From: Oscarella lobularis
Lineage: Eukaryota > Porifera > Homoscleromorpha > Homosclerophorida > Oscarellidae
Direction: 5' to 3'
Assembly: GCF_947507565.1 (NCBI RefSeq)
Contig: NC_089178.1
Location: 2,604,001-2,668,000, forward strand
DNA: 64,000 nucleotides
Shown here: in pieces, positions 1 through 36,587 of the stretch
How the letters are laid out: each line of letters opens with the position of its first letter
Position numbering within the stretch: position 1 is the stretch's first letter
Translations under genes and position numbers: made by a program
The notes under the pieces: generated by a model
Database searches by the model: none
The model's input: the letters and a program-made list of their open reading frames with translations, nothing else
Told to the model about the DNA's origin: nothing

Positions 1-81
1 TTGAGGCAGATACGCGAAATTGAATCGGTGTGCGAATCGGTCATGACAACGCTAGGATACGAAGCGTTTTCTCTTATGTAA
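1..81 (+). CDS. 3' end of an unidentified plus-strand gene (partial)
   Basis: An open frame runs from the first base to a TAA at 79-81 and gives 26 residues ending in LGYEAFSLM. It may be the last part of a terminal exon. The pattern of an IREIE helix, a cysteine, VM and then LGY resembles the C-terminal helix of some Golgi carbohydrate sulfotransferases, but 26 residues are too few to name a family. It points tail-to-tail at the next gene, 93 bp away. The identity is a guess; that it is coding is only moderately supported. Confidence 0.35.
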   Translation: MRQIREIESVCESVMTTLGYEAFSLM

Positions 82-174
82 AGACAAACTGATGACCTCT
101 TTTTTTGGAAAAACAGGAAGAATTCTATGATGAGCTCTGAGGTACAGTTGACTGGTTCATAATTTCATTCTAAG

Positions 175-918
175 CTACACTTCTCCCCGAGGACCATTCT
201 CGATTTCGGTTCGTTCTTGGGTAATCGTCGACGAATAAGGAAGCATATAACATCCGAGATACGACGATGCCATTCCCATGACGGAAATAAACATAAGGAA
301 GCACGTCTGAACGATCATTAGATCCGTTGTCTTGCCCAGCACATCGTCGCAGTCGTCCCGAAAAATGAATTCATTCTCTCGCGATCCGTCTCCAGTCGCC
401 GGTCCGTCGGTGCAATAGCACGACGGACCGTAGTTCGTGTAATAAAAGTCCTCACGATCAAGAGTCTTGCACTCGGACAGTCCGGCGAGTTTGGACGCGA
501 CGGCGGCGCAAACGATCCCCATGGCGAGCGCGGCGAGCGTCGCGACAACGGATAAGAGTTCGTACGAGACAACGAGACAGAATTGCGCGTTGCGTCGGTA
601 CAGTGTTGAAACGATGGAAAGTCCGATCGTGGAGGCGAAGAGAAAAAGGCATCCCGGCCAGTAACTTTGAAATGCGACGTCGAGAGAGACACCGCCGACG
701 GTGATGCGTTGCGGACGCCACGATGCGGTGAGAGACAAGCCGAGAGCCATGACGACGATGCTGGCGGCTACTTGGAACCAGAACCAGCGGACGAAATGCT
801 TGAATTCGGCGAAACTTGACATTTCGTATTGGCAGCAGATTTTCGTCTCGTCTGGAGACACGGGACGGTTCATTGGGAGGGAAAAGAAAGCAGAAATTCC
901 TCTCCAAGGTGATTGCAT
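175..918 (-). CDS. Four-transmembrane protein with a cysteine-rich extracellular loop
   Basis: A single-exon frame of 247 residues. Four hydrophobic segments are visible at about residues 44-66, 84-107, 112-140 and 198-226. The loop before the last helix (about 145-195) carries several cysteines, including a CYC and a DDCDD motif. The layout is that of tetraspan, MS4A/CD20-like or claudin-like membrane proteins, but I see no diagnostic CCG or W-GLW-C-C motif, so no family is assigned. The ATG at 918 opens the frame; an internal ATG at residue 33, just before the first helix, is an equally good start. The gene is head-to-head with urocanate hydratase across 73 bp. Confidence 0.6.
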   Translation of the reverse strand: MQSPWRGISAFFSLPMNRPVSPDETKICCQYEMSSFAEFKHFVRWFWFQVAASIVVMALGLSLTASWRPQRITVGGVSLDVAFQSYWPGCLFLFASTIGLSIVSTLYRRNAQFCLVVSYELLSVVATLAALAMGIVCAAVASKLAGLSECKTLDREDFYYTNYGPSCYCTDGPATGDGSRENEFIFRDDCDDVLGKTTDLMIVQTCFLMFISVMGMASSYLGCYMLPYSSTITQERTEIENGPRGEV

Positions 919-991
919 GCATACGTGATTTGTTTGCCTAATCTACGCGCCGTGGCAACAGACTGCGACTCGGTGCGTCTTCCATTGCGCG
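919..991. promoter_or_regulatory. Bidirectional promoter gap (4TM gene / UROC1)
   Basis: Only 73 bp separate the ATG of the minus-strand membrane protein from the ATG of urocanate hydratase, so both promoters must share this gap or overlap the 5' ends. I see no TATA box. A GTGGCAAC element is present but has no assigned role. The function is inferred from spacing alone. Confidence 0.45.
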
Positions 992-3900
992 ATGTCGTCG
1001 TTGAAAGAGATTTGCGCTGGCTTGCCTCTTCATCCTATTCCGCAGCCGCGTCCGAGAGATCCTACGGTTCCGCACGCTCCAGTTCGAACTCCGAAGCTGA
1101 CGAAAGAGGAGGAAAAGGTGCAACGACGCCAAAAAGAATAGTATCACGAGTTTATCATCGATTTGTCTTCACTAGCAAGCCCTGTGCAATGCTCTGCGAT
1201 ACTTTCCAACCGAGTTTCACGAGACACTGGCAAAGGAATTCGCCACAGAACTGGCAACGCACGGACATATCTACATGTACAGATTTAGACCAGAGATAGA
1301 TATGAGGTACGAGATAGAAAGACTGTACGATAATCTTCAGCAAAAAAATCACTCAGAGCTTATCCCATCGACGAGTATCCGACTAAAAGCAAGCAGGCAG
1401 CCGCCATCATGCACATGCTGATGAACAATTTGGATCCGCGTGTCGCTCAATATCCTCACGAATTGGTCACGTACGGTGGAAACGGTCAGGTGTTGTCCAA
1501 TTGGGCACAGGTGGGAGACGATGATCAAGCTCAATGTTGATGAGGGCACTGTACTGCTGTAGTTTTGGTTGGTTATGAATTATCTTGCTGAGATGACGAA
1601 TGAGCAGACGTTGGTGATGTGCTCGGGACATCCTCAGGGATTGTATCCTAGTTCGAAGAATGCACCGCGTTTGGTTCTCAGCAATGGAATAGTGAGGAAG
1701 AGGGGGGAGGAAGCTCTTTTTAAAAGATTTGTATGACATTTTCTCTCTGTAGGTCATCCCCAACTATTCGTCAAAGGAGCAGTATGAAAAAATGTTTGCA
1801 TTGGGCGTTTCCATGTACGTTGAGGTTCACGTCTTGGATTAGCCAGTCTATTGTAGTCCACTCTAGGTACGGGCAAATGACAGCCGGTAGTTATTGCTAC
1901 ATTGGACCGCAGGGTATTGTACATGGAACAACGGTGAGCCAGTCGTCGATTCTTCTCAGCCAGCTGCTACAACACAAGTTTCATATAGTTGACTTTGCTG
2001 AATGCTGGACGAAAATATCTAGGTGTTGAAAGTCTTGCTGGAAAAGTATAGGGTGAAGTGCTTTCATACTTTGTGTGACCAGTTTCTTTGAGGTTTTTGT
2101 CACGTCTGGGCTGGGTGGCATGAGTGGAGCTCAAGCCAAAGCAGCTGCTATTTGCGGATGTGTCGGAGTCATAGCAGAGGTTAGTATAAGATACAAAATA
2201 GAAAGTTGACACACTAGCTCATTGATAGGTCAGCGAAGCAGCGTTGAATAAGCGTTGGGAGCAAGGGTGCCAATGCGCTCACCTTACGTTATATGCATCT
2301 GACTGTTGTTCATAGGTGGCTCATGGAAAAAGCCAAAGATCTTGATGACTGTATAGCCAGAATTCGGTGAGCGCACAATGAGGGAGCGCATTTCTTCTGT
2401 GCTACGTCGTTTTTAGAGCCGCTCGTTCTGAACGACGTGCAGTCAGCATTGGCTATTTGGGAAATATAGTTGACCTCTGGTAAGATGAAATTTGAAGAAC
2501 GTGCATAATACAATGGCAGTGCCTTTATTCACATAGGGAAAAGATAGTTAGTGAACATGAAGCTACTGGCGAACTGCTGGCTGATTTGGGATCTGACCAG
2601 ACGTCTTTGCACAATCCGTACCGAGGTGGCTACTGGCCCGTTGGCGTAAGATCCTAGGCACTTCTCTTTTTACCATATAAAGTTGGGATTTTAGTTTACG
2701 TTGGAGCAAGCTCAGGATCTACTTGCAAAGGACGAGAAAAAGTTTGTTAACTTAATTCAAGAGAGGTACTGTACCAGCAATGCTTCGATTGTCAAAATAA
2801 TTCATTCATTAATTGATCGAAGCTTACGTCGTCAAGTTCGCGCTGTAAACTACTTGACATCAAAAGGAATGAAATTTTGGGATTATGGTAACGCTTTCTT
2901 GCTGGAAGCGGGAAAAGCGGGTAGGAGAAAATAGCATTAAATTTTAACGTGCAATAGCTCTTTTACAACGTAGGAGCTGAGGTCAAAAGCAAAGGCGATA
3001 ATACGTTCAGATATCCGTCGTACGTAGAAGACATCATGGGGTACGTCGAGAGCCTATGGAAGTTTTAGTTCTAACGTTTGGATGATACTTAGCGAAATCT
3101 TCTCGGGTGGTTTTGGGCCATTCAGGTAGATGATAACCATAACCACGCGTTCAGGAGAGACTCTCTCGAAAAGATTATGCCTAGATGGGTGTGCACGTCT
3201 GGGTTGGGTGTAGATTTGGAGCAGACTGATGCAATAGCGGCTCACGTTCTCGAAGGACTGGTTGCTTCAGAACGTGAGTCTCTGTTTCTCCGTGAAAACA
3301 GCGCGTAATCACGGTTCTGATAAACAGCTCCTCATGACGTCAGAATACAGTACGAAGATAACTTGAAGTGGATAAGAGAGGCTGGAAAGCACAATTTGGT
3401 ATGTTGAATTTTTTAGCATAATTTTTCTATTTGATCTCGCATGTTTTGAAGGTCGTAGGCTCCCAGGCTCGTATTTTGTACAGTGATTTATCTGGCCGAT
3501 TGGCATTGGCCAAAGCCTTCAATCAGGCCGTTTCTGAAGGAAAACTGAAAGTGCGTATGGGCAGATGTGAACTGCGGCGCGCCATCAACGTTTACTTTAG
3601 GGTCCTGTCGTAATTAGTCGAGATCATCATGATGTGAGCGGCACGGACAGGTTTTTCTTAGCAATTCCCTGTAGGTTGGTCTAGAATGGCTCCTGTTTAC
3701 GTAGTCCTTTCCGAGAAACGTCAAATATTAAGGACGGATCAATGTTTTGCGCGGGTAAATACTGTATAGCCATCACGTGGGAGGCGAAGTTAGGAAATTT
3801 CTTTAGATATGGCTGTACAGAATGTGATAGGAGACGCGTTTCGCGGGGCTACGTGGGTTGCATTGCACAATGGCGGTGGTGTTGGCTGGTATGCACTGCT

Positions 3901-4289
3901 TCGTTTAGAAAACGTTTGATGTTATTTTCTTTAGGGGAGAAGTTGTCAATGGAGGTTTTGGACTTGTTTTGGATGGAAGTGACGTAATGGGAATACGAAT
4001 GCACTCATAATATCTGTTGAGGATTATCTGTGTTGCAGGAAGCTTGTGACCGATCGAGGTCTATGCTTGTGTGGGACGTTTCAAATGGAGTATACTAAGC
4101 AGAGATTTGCTATAGTAGAGATTTTGAATTGCTGTCTTGTAGGTGACTAGAAGGGCCTGGGCAGGGCATCCAATTGCCGACAGAACGATTCGCGTTATTC
4201 AAGAAAACGGAGATTTCAACATGAGGGTCACTCTGCCGCACCACGTCGAGGATCTTTCACTTATCGACAGAGCTATGGAAGACATTTGA
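992..4289 (+). CDS. UROC1: Urocanate hydratase (urocanase), 25 exons
   Basis: Urocanase converts trans-urocanate to imidazolone propionate in cytosolic histidine degradation, using a tightly bound NAD+. Exon 1 is 992-1117 and the last exon is 4143-4289. All 25 exons join in frame to 676 codons plus stop, the length I recall for human UROC1. Hallmarks in order: the start [15 protein letters not shown], then [18 protein letters not shown] (exon 3), [15 protein letters not shown] (exon 6), [15 protein letters not shown] (exon 8), [12 protein letters not shown] (exon 12), YGNAFLLEA (exon 14), [11 protein letters not shown] (exon 20) and NGGGVGW (exon 22). Introns are about 45-75 bp, all GT-AG. 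Nothing appears broken. MGLL starts 80 bp after the stop on the same strand, so transcription may be closely spaced. Confidence 0.97.
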
Positions 4290-4369
4290 AGAACGCTTTG
4301 TGCCTGTGACATCATACGTTCCCTATCGAGCCGCGTAGTAGACCTACATCACGTGACTCAATTCGTGTG

Positions 4370-5462
4370 ATGGATTCCTCTACCGTCGAATCGTCTCTTA
4401 CGAATGCAAGAGGAGAGAAGTTGTTTGTCAAACGCTGGCTGCCTCGTTCCAATCCAAGGTGCCTCCTATTCCGAGTCTCAGCTAGCGGTTTCTTAGCGAC
4501 TTTAGAGCTCTTCTGTGCATTGTCCACGGCATCGGAGAACACGTTGATCGCTTCGCGGTCTTAGCCGAAGCCTTTGCCGAAAAGTCGTTCTTAGTTTTCG
4601 GCCAGGACTTAGGTAAGCGAAAAAAAGGACGACATTTTCGAATTATACTTTCTCGTCAGTGGGTCACGGTCGAAGCGAGGGCATTCGCGTCGACGTCGAC
4701 GACTTTCATTACTACGATCAGGACGTTTTGCTTCAAATCAACGAAGTACGGAAGGAACATCCAAACATTCCTCTGTTTCTTTTCGGCCAATCGATGGTAA
4801 GGAGTGGGAGTCTACTTCCGCTTAGCGCTATTTTGTTTGCTAGGGAGGCGCGGTCGCCCTGGTCACTGCTCTCAACAATCCCGAATTATTTGCAGGAGTT
4901 GTTCTCATTGCTCCGGCTATACTGATCGATCCGAAAGAAGCAACTGCTTGTCGAGTATATTCAGTGTTTTTGAAATGTCTTTTTGACTTTGAATTTTTAG
5001 ATTTTTGTTGGTCGCTTGCTAGCTTCTGTGGCTCCGCAGTTCTCTTTGGGTGTGCTACCCCCAGAGAAATTAAGTCGGAACAAGAAGGAAGTGGAGAGCT
5101 ATGTCAATGATCCCCTTGTGTGGCACGGCGGGGTGAAAGCGAGACAGGCCATGCGATCCCTCGCCGCTTTTAGGGAGATTCAAAGTCGGATGGAAGAAAT
5201 CAAGTTTTCTTTTATTGTACTTCATGGTGATGGTGATCAGGTGGTACTGAAAGCTGGATCAGAGATGCTTATCGAAAAGGCTCAGAGCGCAGACAAAACG
5301 TTTAAAGTATGGCAAAGTGGATAGACACTTGTGAACGTCTGATGGTACTGTTATGTTTAGACGTACCCTGATATGGGACACACTCTGCTTCATGAATTGG
5401 AAGACAATTCAAAAAAAGTATTGCAGGATATCATTGATTGGATTCTCTCCAGACTGGGTTAG
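4370..5462 (+). CDS. MGLL: Monoacylglycerol lipase-like alpha/beta hydrolase, 6 exons
   Basis: Predicted to release fatty acid and glycerol from monoacylglycerols (serine lipase, lysophospholipase family). Exons 4370-4458, 4506-4612, 4660-4796, 4844-4954, 5001-5306 and 5361-5462 join in frame to 283 residues, close to mammalian MGLL at about 303. The oxyanion region HGIGEH and the VGHGRSEG motif come first. The nucleophile motif GQSMGG is split by intron 3. The acid lies in HGDGDQVV and the catalytic histidine in MGHTLLHE. The cap region around ILIDP and the SYVNDPLVWHG segment match the MGLL/plant MAGL subgroup. Whether it is the strict orthologue or another family member cannot be decided here. 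Confidence 0.9.
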
Positions 5463-6530
5463 TATGGCTTTCATGCAGCTTGATTTCTTTTTGTCTCGGT
5501 ACCTGAGTACCGGGACATAGTTTTCGGGATGTAAAAAATTACTAACGGGCGTACCGGAAAAGTGGTGGGTAGTAGGCTCTCGCGACTGGGTCCCTCAGGT
5601 GTCCGATACATTGTAGTTGTGCACCTGGGTATTTGTTAAGGTCCTTCTCTTTTCGTTTCGGAGAAATTTGGGTCTTTTCGTGAAACAGGATGTGACGTCA
5701 CAGAAGTTTGGAATGCTGCGGTCAGAACGGATGGTGTCATGTTTTTCGGTACACCCGTTGTGACAATGCGCTTACCTTTCGGTTTTTTCAAGGTCGTGCC
5801 GATGTGCACTTACCGTTTGCGGCGTTCAGTTTGTTGTTCCGGAGCTTGGGCAAAGTGGTGAAAACTGACATAAGAAATATGTAAGAGATATGTGCCCGTG
5901 TCTGTCGGGCTTGGTTAGGTACTGATCGCTCTTCATCATTTAATTCTATACGGGCGGGCCTGGGAGATGGCGTTGTGTCCGTCGCTGCAGCAGTTGAAGC
6001 GACGCTAAGGAGCTCAGCATTGTGACTCGCTGAAATGAGCGATGTGAATGAGGTGCGTGCGGTATTTTGTCTAGACGTGGTAGGGAGGCGTGACGGTATC
6101 AATTTTGAGATCGATTACCACCACCATTTCTCGTGGGAGCGTGGTGAGTCGCCTAAACTCACCATGGTACCAGTCAAAATAAGCGAAGCGCCTCTCTACC
6201 GTAGTCAAAATACCACGCGCCTCATTTGCCGCTCATTCAGAGTAAGCTAGTCACGCATGCTGTACTGCTTATCATAGCCTCTGCTGCTGCAGAAATGAAC
6301 GCGCCGGCATCGCCCATGATAGAATTTTTGAGCAACCTGAAGTACCTAACCAACCAAGCCCTCGACAGACACAAAAATCTCTGCCATATACATTATTTCA
6401 GTTGCCGCCACTTCGCCCATGCCCTAGAAAGAACCCAATGCTGCAAACGATAAGCGCATAAGAACTGAAAGGTATAGTTCCAAACGTCTGTGACATTTTT
6501 GAAAAGAGCGAGACCGGCCCTAACTACTAC
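5463..6530. other. About 1.07 kb without a supported gene
   Basis: No conserved protein or exon chain is recognisable on either strand; open frames here are short and unrelated to known families. Small inverted repeats are visible: CGGTAC/GTACCG arms around a 4-base loop at 5496-5511, just after the MGLL stop and possibly in its 3' UTR, and GGTGAGT/ACTCACC arms near 6142-6165. A perfect 12-bp palindrome TGTGACGTCACA lies at 5691-5702. It could be a decayed transposable element or regulatory DNA ahead of satellite A. Confidence 0.5.
5691..5702. promoter_or_regulatory. CRE-like palindrome
   Basis: TGTGACGTCACA is a perfect dyad containing the full CREB/ATF consensus TGACGTCA. It lies in a gene-free stretch, so its target is unclear. 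Confidence 0.35.
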
Positions 6531-9500
6531 ATTACAGGAGAAAAGAGTTGGCCAGTCCCTTGTAATTTTTCTGTAATTTATTACAGGAAAGAACAGTTGG
6601 CCAGTCCCTTGTAATTTTTCTGTAATTTATTACAGGAGAGAACAGTTGGCCAGTCCCTTGTAATTTCACTGTAATTTATTACACTAGAAAACAGTTGGCC
6701 AGTCTCTTGTAATTTTCCTGTAATTTATTACACTAGAAAACAGTTGGCCAGTCCCTTTTAATTTTCCTGTAATTTATTACAGGAAAGAACAGTTGGCCAG
6801 TCCCTTGTAATTTCACTGTAATTTATTACACTAGAGAACAGTTGGCCTGTCCCTTGTAATTTTTCTGTAATTTATTACAGGAGAGAAGAGTTGGCCAGTC
6901 CCTTGTAATTTTCTGTAATTTATTTACAGGAGAGAAGAGTTGGCCAGTCCCTTTTAATTTTTCTGTAATTTATTACAGGAAAGAACAGTTGGCCAGTCCC
7001 TTGTTATTTCACTGTAATTTATTACAGGAGAGAACATTTGGCCATTCCCTTGTAATTTCACTGTAATTTATTACAGGAGAGAACAGTTGGCCAGTCCTTT
7101 GTAATTTTTCTGTATTTTATTACAGGAGAAAACAGTTGGCCAGTCCCTTGTAATTTTTCTGTAATTTATTACACGAGAGAACAGTTGGCCAGTCCCTTGT
7201 AATTTCCTGTAATTTATTACAGGAAAGAACAGTTGGCCAGTCCCTTGTAATTTTCCTGTAATTTATTACAGGAAAGAACAGTTGGCCAGTCCCTTGTAAT
7301 TTCACTGTAATTTATTACACTAGAGAACAGTTGGCCTGTCCCTTGTAATTTTTCTGTAATTTATTACAGGAAAGAACAGTTGGCCAGTCCCTTGTAATTT
7401 TTCTGTAATTTATTACACGAGAGAACAGTTGGCCAGTCCCTTGTTATTTCACTGTAATTTATTACAGGAGAGAACAGTTGGCCAGTCCCTTGTTATTTCA
7501 CTGTAATTTATTACAGGAGAGAACAGTTGGCCAGTCCCTTGTAATTTTTCTGTAATTTATTACAGGAAAGAACAGTTGGCCAGTCCCTTGTAATTTCACT
7601 GTAATTTATTACAGGAAAGAACAGTTGGCCAGTCCCTTGTAATTTTACTGTAATTTATTACACTAGAGAACAGTTGGCCAGTCCCTTGTAATTTCACTGT
7701 AATTTATTACAGGAAAGAACAGTTGGCCATTCCCTTGTAATTTCACTGTAATTTATTACAGGAGAGAACAGTTGGCCAGTCCTTTGTAATTTTTCTTTAT
7801 TTTATTACAGGAGAGAACATTTGGCCATTCCCTTGTAATTTCACTGTAATTTATTACAGGAGAGAACAGTTGGCCAGTCCCTTGTAATTTCACTGTAATT
7901 TATTACACTAGAGAACAGTTGGCCTGTCCCTTGTAATTTTTCTGTAATTTATACAGGAGAGAAGAGTTGGCCAGTTCCTTGTAATTTTTCTGTAATTTAT
8001 TACAGGAAAGAACAGTTGGCCAGTCCCTTGTAATTTTTCTGTAATTTATTACAGGAGAGAACAGTTGGCCAGTCTCTTGTAATTTCCTGTAATTTATTAC
8101 AGGAAAGAACAGTTGGCCAGTCCCTTGTAATTTTCCTGTAATTTATTACAGGAAAGAACTGTTGGCCAGTCCCTTGTAATTTCACTGTAATTTATTACAC
8201 TAGAGAACAGTTGGCCAGTCCTTTGTAATTTTTCTGTAATTTATTACAGGAGAGAACAGTTGGCCAGTTCCTTGTAATTTCCTGTAATTTATTACAGGAG
8301 AGAACAGTTGGCCAGTCCTTTGTAATTTTTCTGTAATATATAGAGAACAGTTGGCCAGTCCCTTGTAATTTTCTGTAATTCTTTACAGGAGAGAACAGTT
8401 GGCCAGTCTCTTGTAATTTTCCTGTATTGTATTACAGAAAAGAACAGTTGGCCAGTCTCTTGTAATTTCACTGTAATTTATTACACTAGAGAACAGTTGG
8501 CCAGTCCCTTGTAATTTTTCTGTAATTTATTACAGGAGAGAACAGTTGGCCAGTTCCTTGTAATTTTTCTGTAATTTATTACAGGAAAGAACAGTTGGCC
8601 AGTTCCTTGTAATTTCACTGTAATTTATTACAGGAGAGAACATTTGGCCAGTCCCTTGTAATTTTTCTTAAATTTCTTACAGGAGAGAACTGTTGGCCAG
8701 CCCCTTGTAATTTCACTGTAATTTATTACAGGAGAGAACAGTTGGCCAGTCCCTTGTAATTTTTCTGTAATTTATTACAGGAGAGAACATTTGGCCATTC
8801 CCTTGTAATTTCCTGTAATTTATTACAGGAGAGAACAGTTGGCCAGTCCCTTGTAATTTTCCTGTAATTTATTACAGGAGAGAACAGTTGGCCAGTCCCT
8901 TGTAATTTCACTGTAATTTATTACACTAGAGAACAGTTGGCCTGTCCCTTGTAATTTTTCTGTAATTTATTACAGGAGAGAAGAGTTGGCCAGTCTCTTG
9001 TAATTTTTCTGTAATTTATACAGGAGAGAAGAGTTGGCCAGTCCCTTGTAATTTTTCTGTAATTTATTACAGGAAAGAACAGTTGGCCAGTCCCTTGTAA
9101 TTTTTCTGTAATTTATTACAGGAGAGAACAGTTGGCCAGTCTCTTGTAATTTCCTGTAATTTATTACAGGAAAGAACAGTTGGCCAGTCCCTTGTAATTT
9201 TCCTGTAATTTATTACAGGAAAGAACTGTTGGCCAGTCCCTTGTAATTTCACTGTAATTTATTACACTAGAGAACAGTTGGCCAGTCCCTTGTAATTTCA
9301 CTGTAATTTATTACAGTAGAGAACAGTTGGCCAGTCCTTTGTAATTTTTCTGTAATTTATTACAGGGGAGAACAATTGGCCAGTCCCTTGTAATTTCACT
9401 GTAATTTATTACACTAGAGAACAGTTGGCCAGTCCTTTGTAATTTTTCTGTAATTTATTACAGGAGAGAATATTTGGCCAGTCCCTTGTAATTTCCTGTA

Positions 9501-10650
9501 ATTTATTACAGGAGAGAACAGTTGGCCAGTCCTTTGTAATTTTTCTGTAATATATAGAGAACAGTTGGCCAGTCCCTTGTAATTTTCTGTAATTCTTTAC
9601 AGGAGAGAACAGTTGGCCAGTCTCTTGTAATTTTTCTGTAATTTATTACAGGAGAGAACAGTTGGCCAGTCCCTTGTAATTTCACTGTAATTTATTACAG
9701 GAGAGAACAGTTGGCCAGTCCCTTGTAATTTTCCTGTATTGTATTACAGAAAAGAACAGTTGGCCAGTCCCTTGTAATTTCACTGTAATTTATTACACTA
9801 GAGAACAGTTGGCCAGTCCCTTGTAATTTTTCTGTAATTTATTACAGGAGAGAACAGTTGGCCAGTTCCTTGTAATTTTTCTGTAATTTATTACAGGAAA
9901 GAACAGTTGGCCAGTTCCTTGTAATTTCACTGTAATTTATTACAGGAGAGAACATTTGGTCAGTTCCTTGTAATTTTTCTTTAATTTGTTACAGGAGAGA
10001 ACTGTTGGCCAGCCCCTTGTAATTTCACTGTAATTTATTACAGGAGAGAACAGTTGGCCAGTCCCTTGTAATTTTCCTGTAATTTATTACAGGAGAGAAC
10101 ATTTGGCCATTTCCTTGTAATTTCACTGTAATTTATTACAGGAGAGAACAGTTGGCCAGTCCTTTGTAATTTTTCTTTATTTTATTACAGAAGAGAACAG
10201 TTGGCCTTGTAATTTCATTGTAATTTATTACAGTAGAGAACAGTTGGCCAGTCCCTTGTAATTTCTCCTTAATTTATTACAGGAGAGAACATTTGGCCAT
10301 TCCCTTGTAATTTCACTGTAATTTATTACAGGAGAGAACAGTTGGCCAGTCCTTTGTAATTTTTCTTTATTTTTTTACAGAAGAGAACAGTTGGCCTTGT
10401 AATTTCATTGTAATTTATTACAGTAGAGAACAGTTGGCCAGTCCCTTGTAATTTCTCCTTAATTTATTACAGGAGAGAACAGTTGGCCAGTCCCTTGTAA
10501 TTTTTCTGTAATTTATTACAGGAAAGAACTGTTGGCCAGTCCCTTGTAATTTCACTGTAATTTATTACAGGAGAGAACAGTTGGCCAGTTCCTTGTAATT
10601 TTTCTGTAATTTATTACAGGAGAGAACAGTTGGCCAGTCCCTTGTAATTA
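6531..10650. repeat. Satellite A: about 85 tandem copies of a ~49-bp palindrome-bearing unit
   Basis: A continuous head-to-tail array of about 4.1 kb. Each unit has a core AGTTGGCCAGTCCCTTGTAA followed by a second TGTAATTTATTACAG block. The second block is a near-perfect inverted repeat, CTGTAAT-TT-ATTACAG, with 7-bp arms, and the core holds the palindrome TGGCCA. Units differ mainly at two places: the link between the two TGTAAT motifs (TTTTTC, TTTCAC, TTTTCC or TTTCC) and the join after TTACA (GGAGAGAAC, GGAAAGAAC or CTAGAGAAC). There are no unique spacers and no coding function. The array ends about 340 bp before the dynein start codon. Confidence 0.97.
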
Positions 10651-10867
10651 TTGTGTATGATTGAGGAAGAGAAGAATACTTGATCATCGATGATAATATT
10701 CATCATCATCACCATCAAGTACCCTTCTCTTTTTTCCTTCACGTTGCACTCTGCTTTATATTTTACTGTTACACCTGCAATTTCATGCAAGACAAACCGA
10801 GACATTTTTCCAAACTAAAACTTGTTTCATAATTGCTCCATTTGAATTTTGCACAAAATTACTTGAA

Positions 10868-10875
10868 TGACGTCA
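10868..10875. promoter_or_regulatory. CRE-like site upstream of DYNC1H1
   Basis: A perfect TGACGTCA 113 bp before the chosen ATG of the dynein gene, in the 337 bp of unique sequence between satellite A and that ATG. A promoter role is inferred from position. Confidence 0.4.
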
Positions 10876-10987
10876 TCACCACCATCCAACACCAAGCATT
10901 TTCTAGCATTTGCACACATCCGGTGTATCCTGGTGTATCCATGGTTCACGTGAGCAGCGAGCACGCGCCCTCGCGCCTCCGCATCGC

Positions 10988-36390
<25,403 letters not shown>

Positions 36391-36587
36391 AAGTAAGATT
36401 ACCATCTGAAACTGAACTTTTTGTGTCTTGTCTAGACAATGACTTTTGATGTTGAAATTGTTCTGGTTGTTTATGTCAAATTTTTTTCTGGTTGTTTATG
36501 TCAAATTTTCTGTATCGATGGACCGATGTCATCCAATCGCATGCATGTACGGGACTTGCGTGATAGCGTCATTCCTCTTCTGCGAGA

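Noticed and set aside
6531-10650. Apparent CRISPR-like repeat array and a set of 61-residue open frames
   Set aside because: There are no unique spacers; the whole unit repeats. The small proteins are translations of the 49-bp unit cycling through three frames and recur wherever three compatible units meet.
10614-10805. 63-residue minus-strand frame at the edge of satellite A
   Set aside because: Its last residues are satellite translation and the rest has no recognisable domain or exon context.
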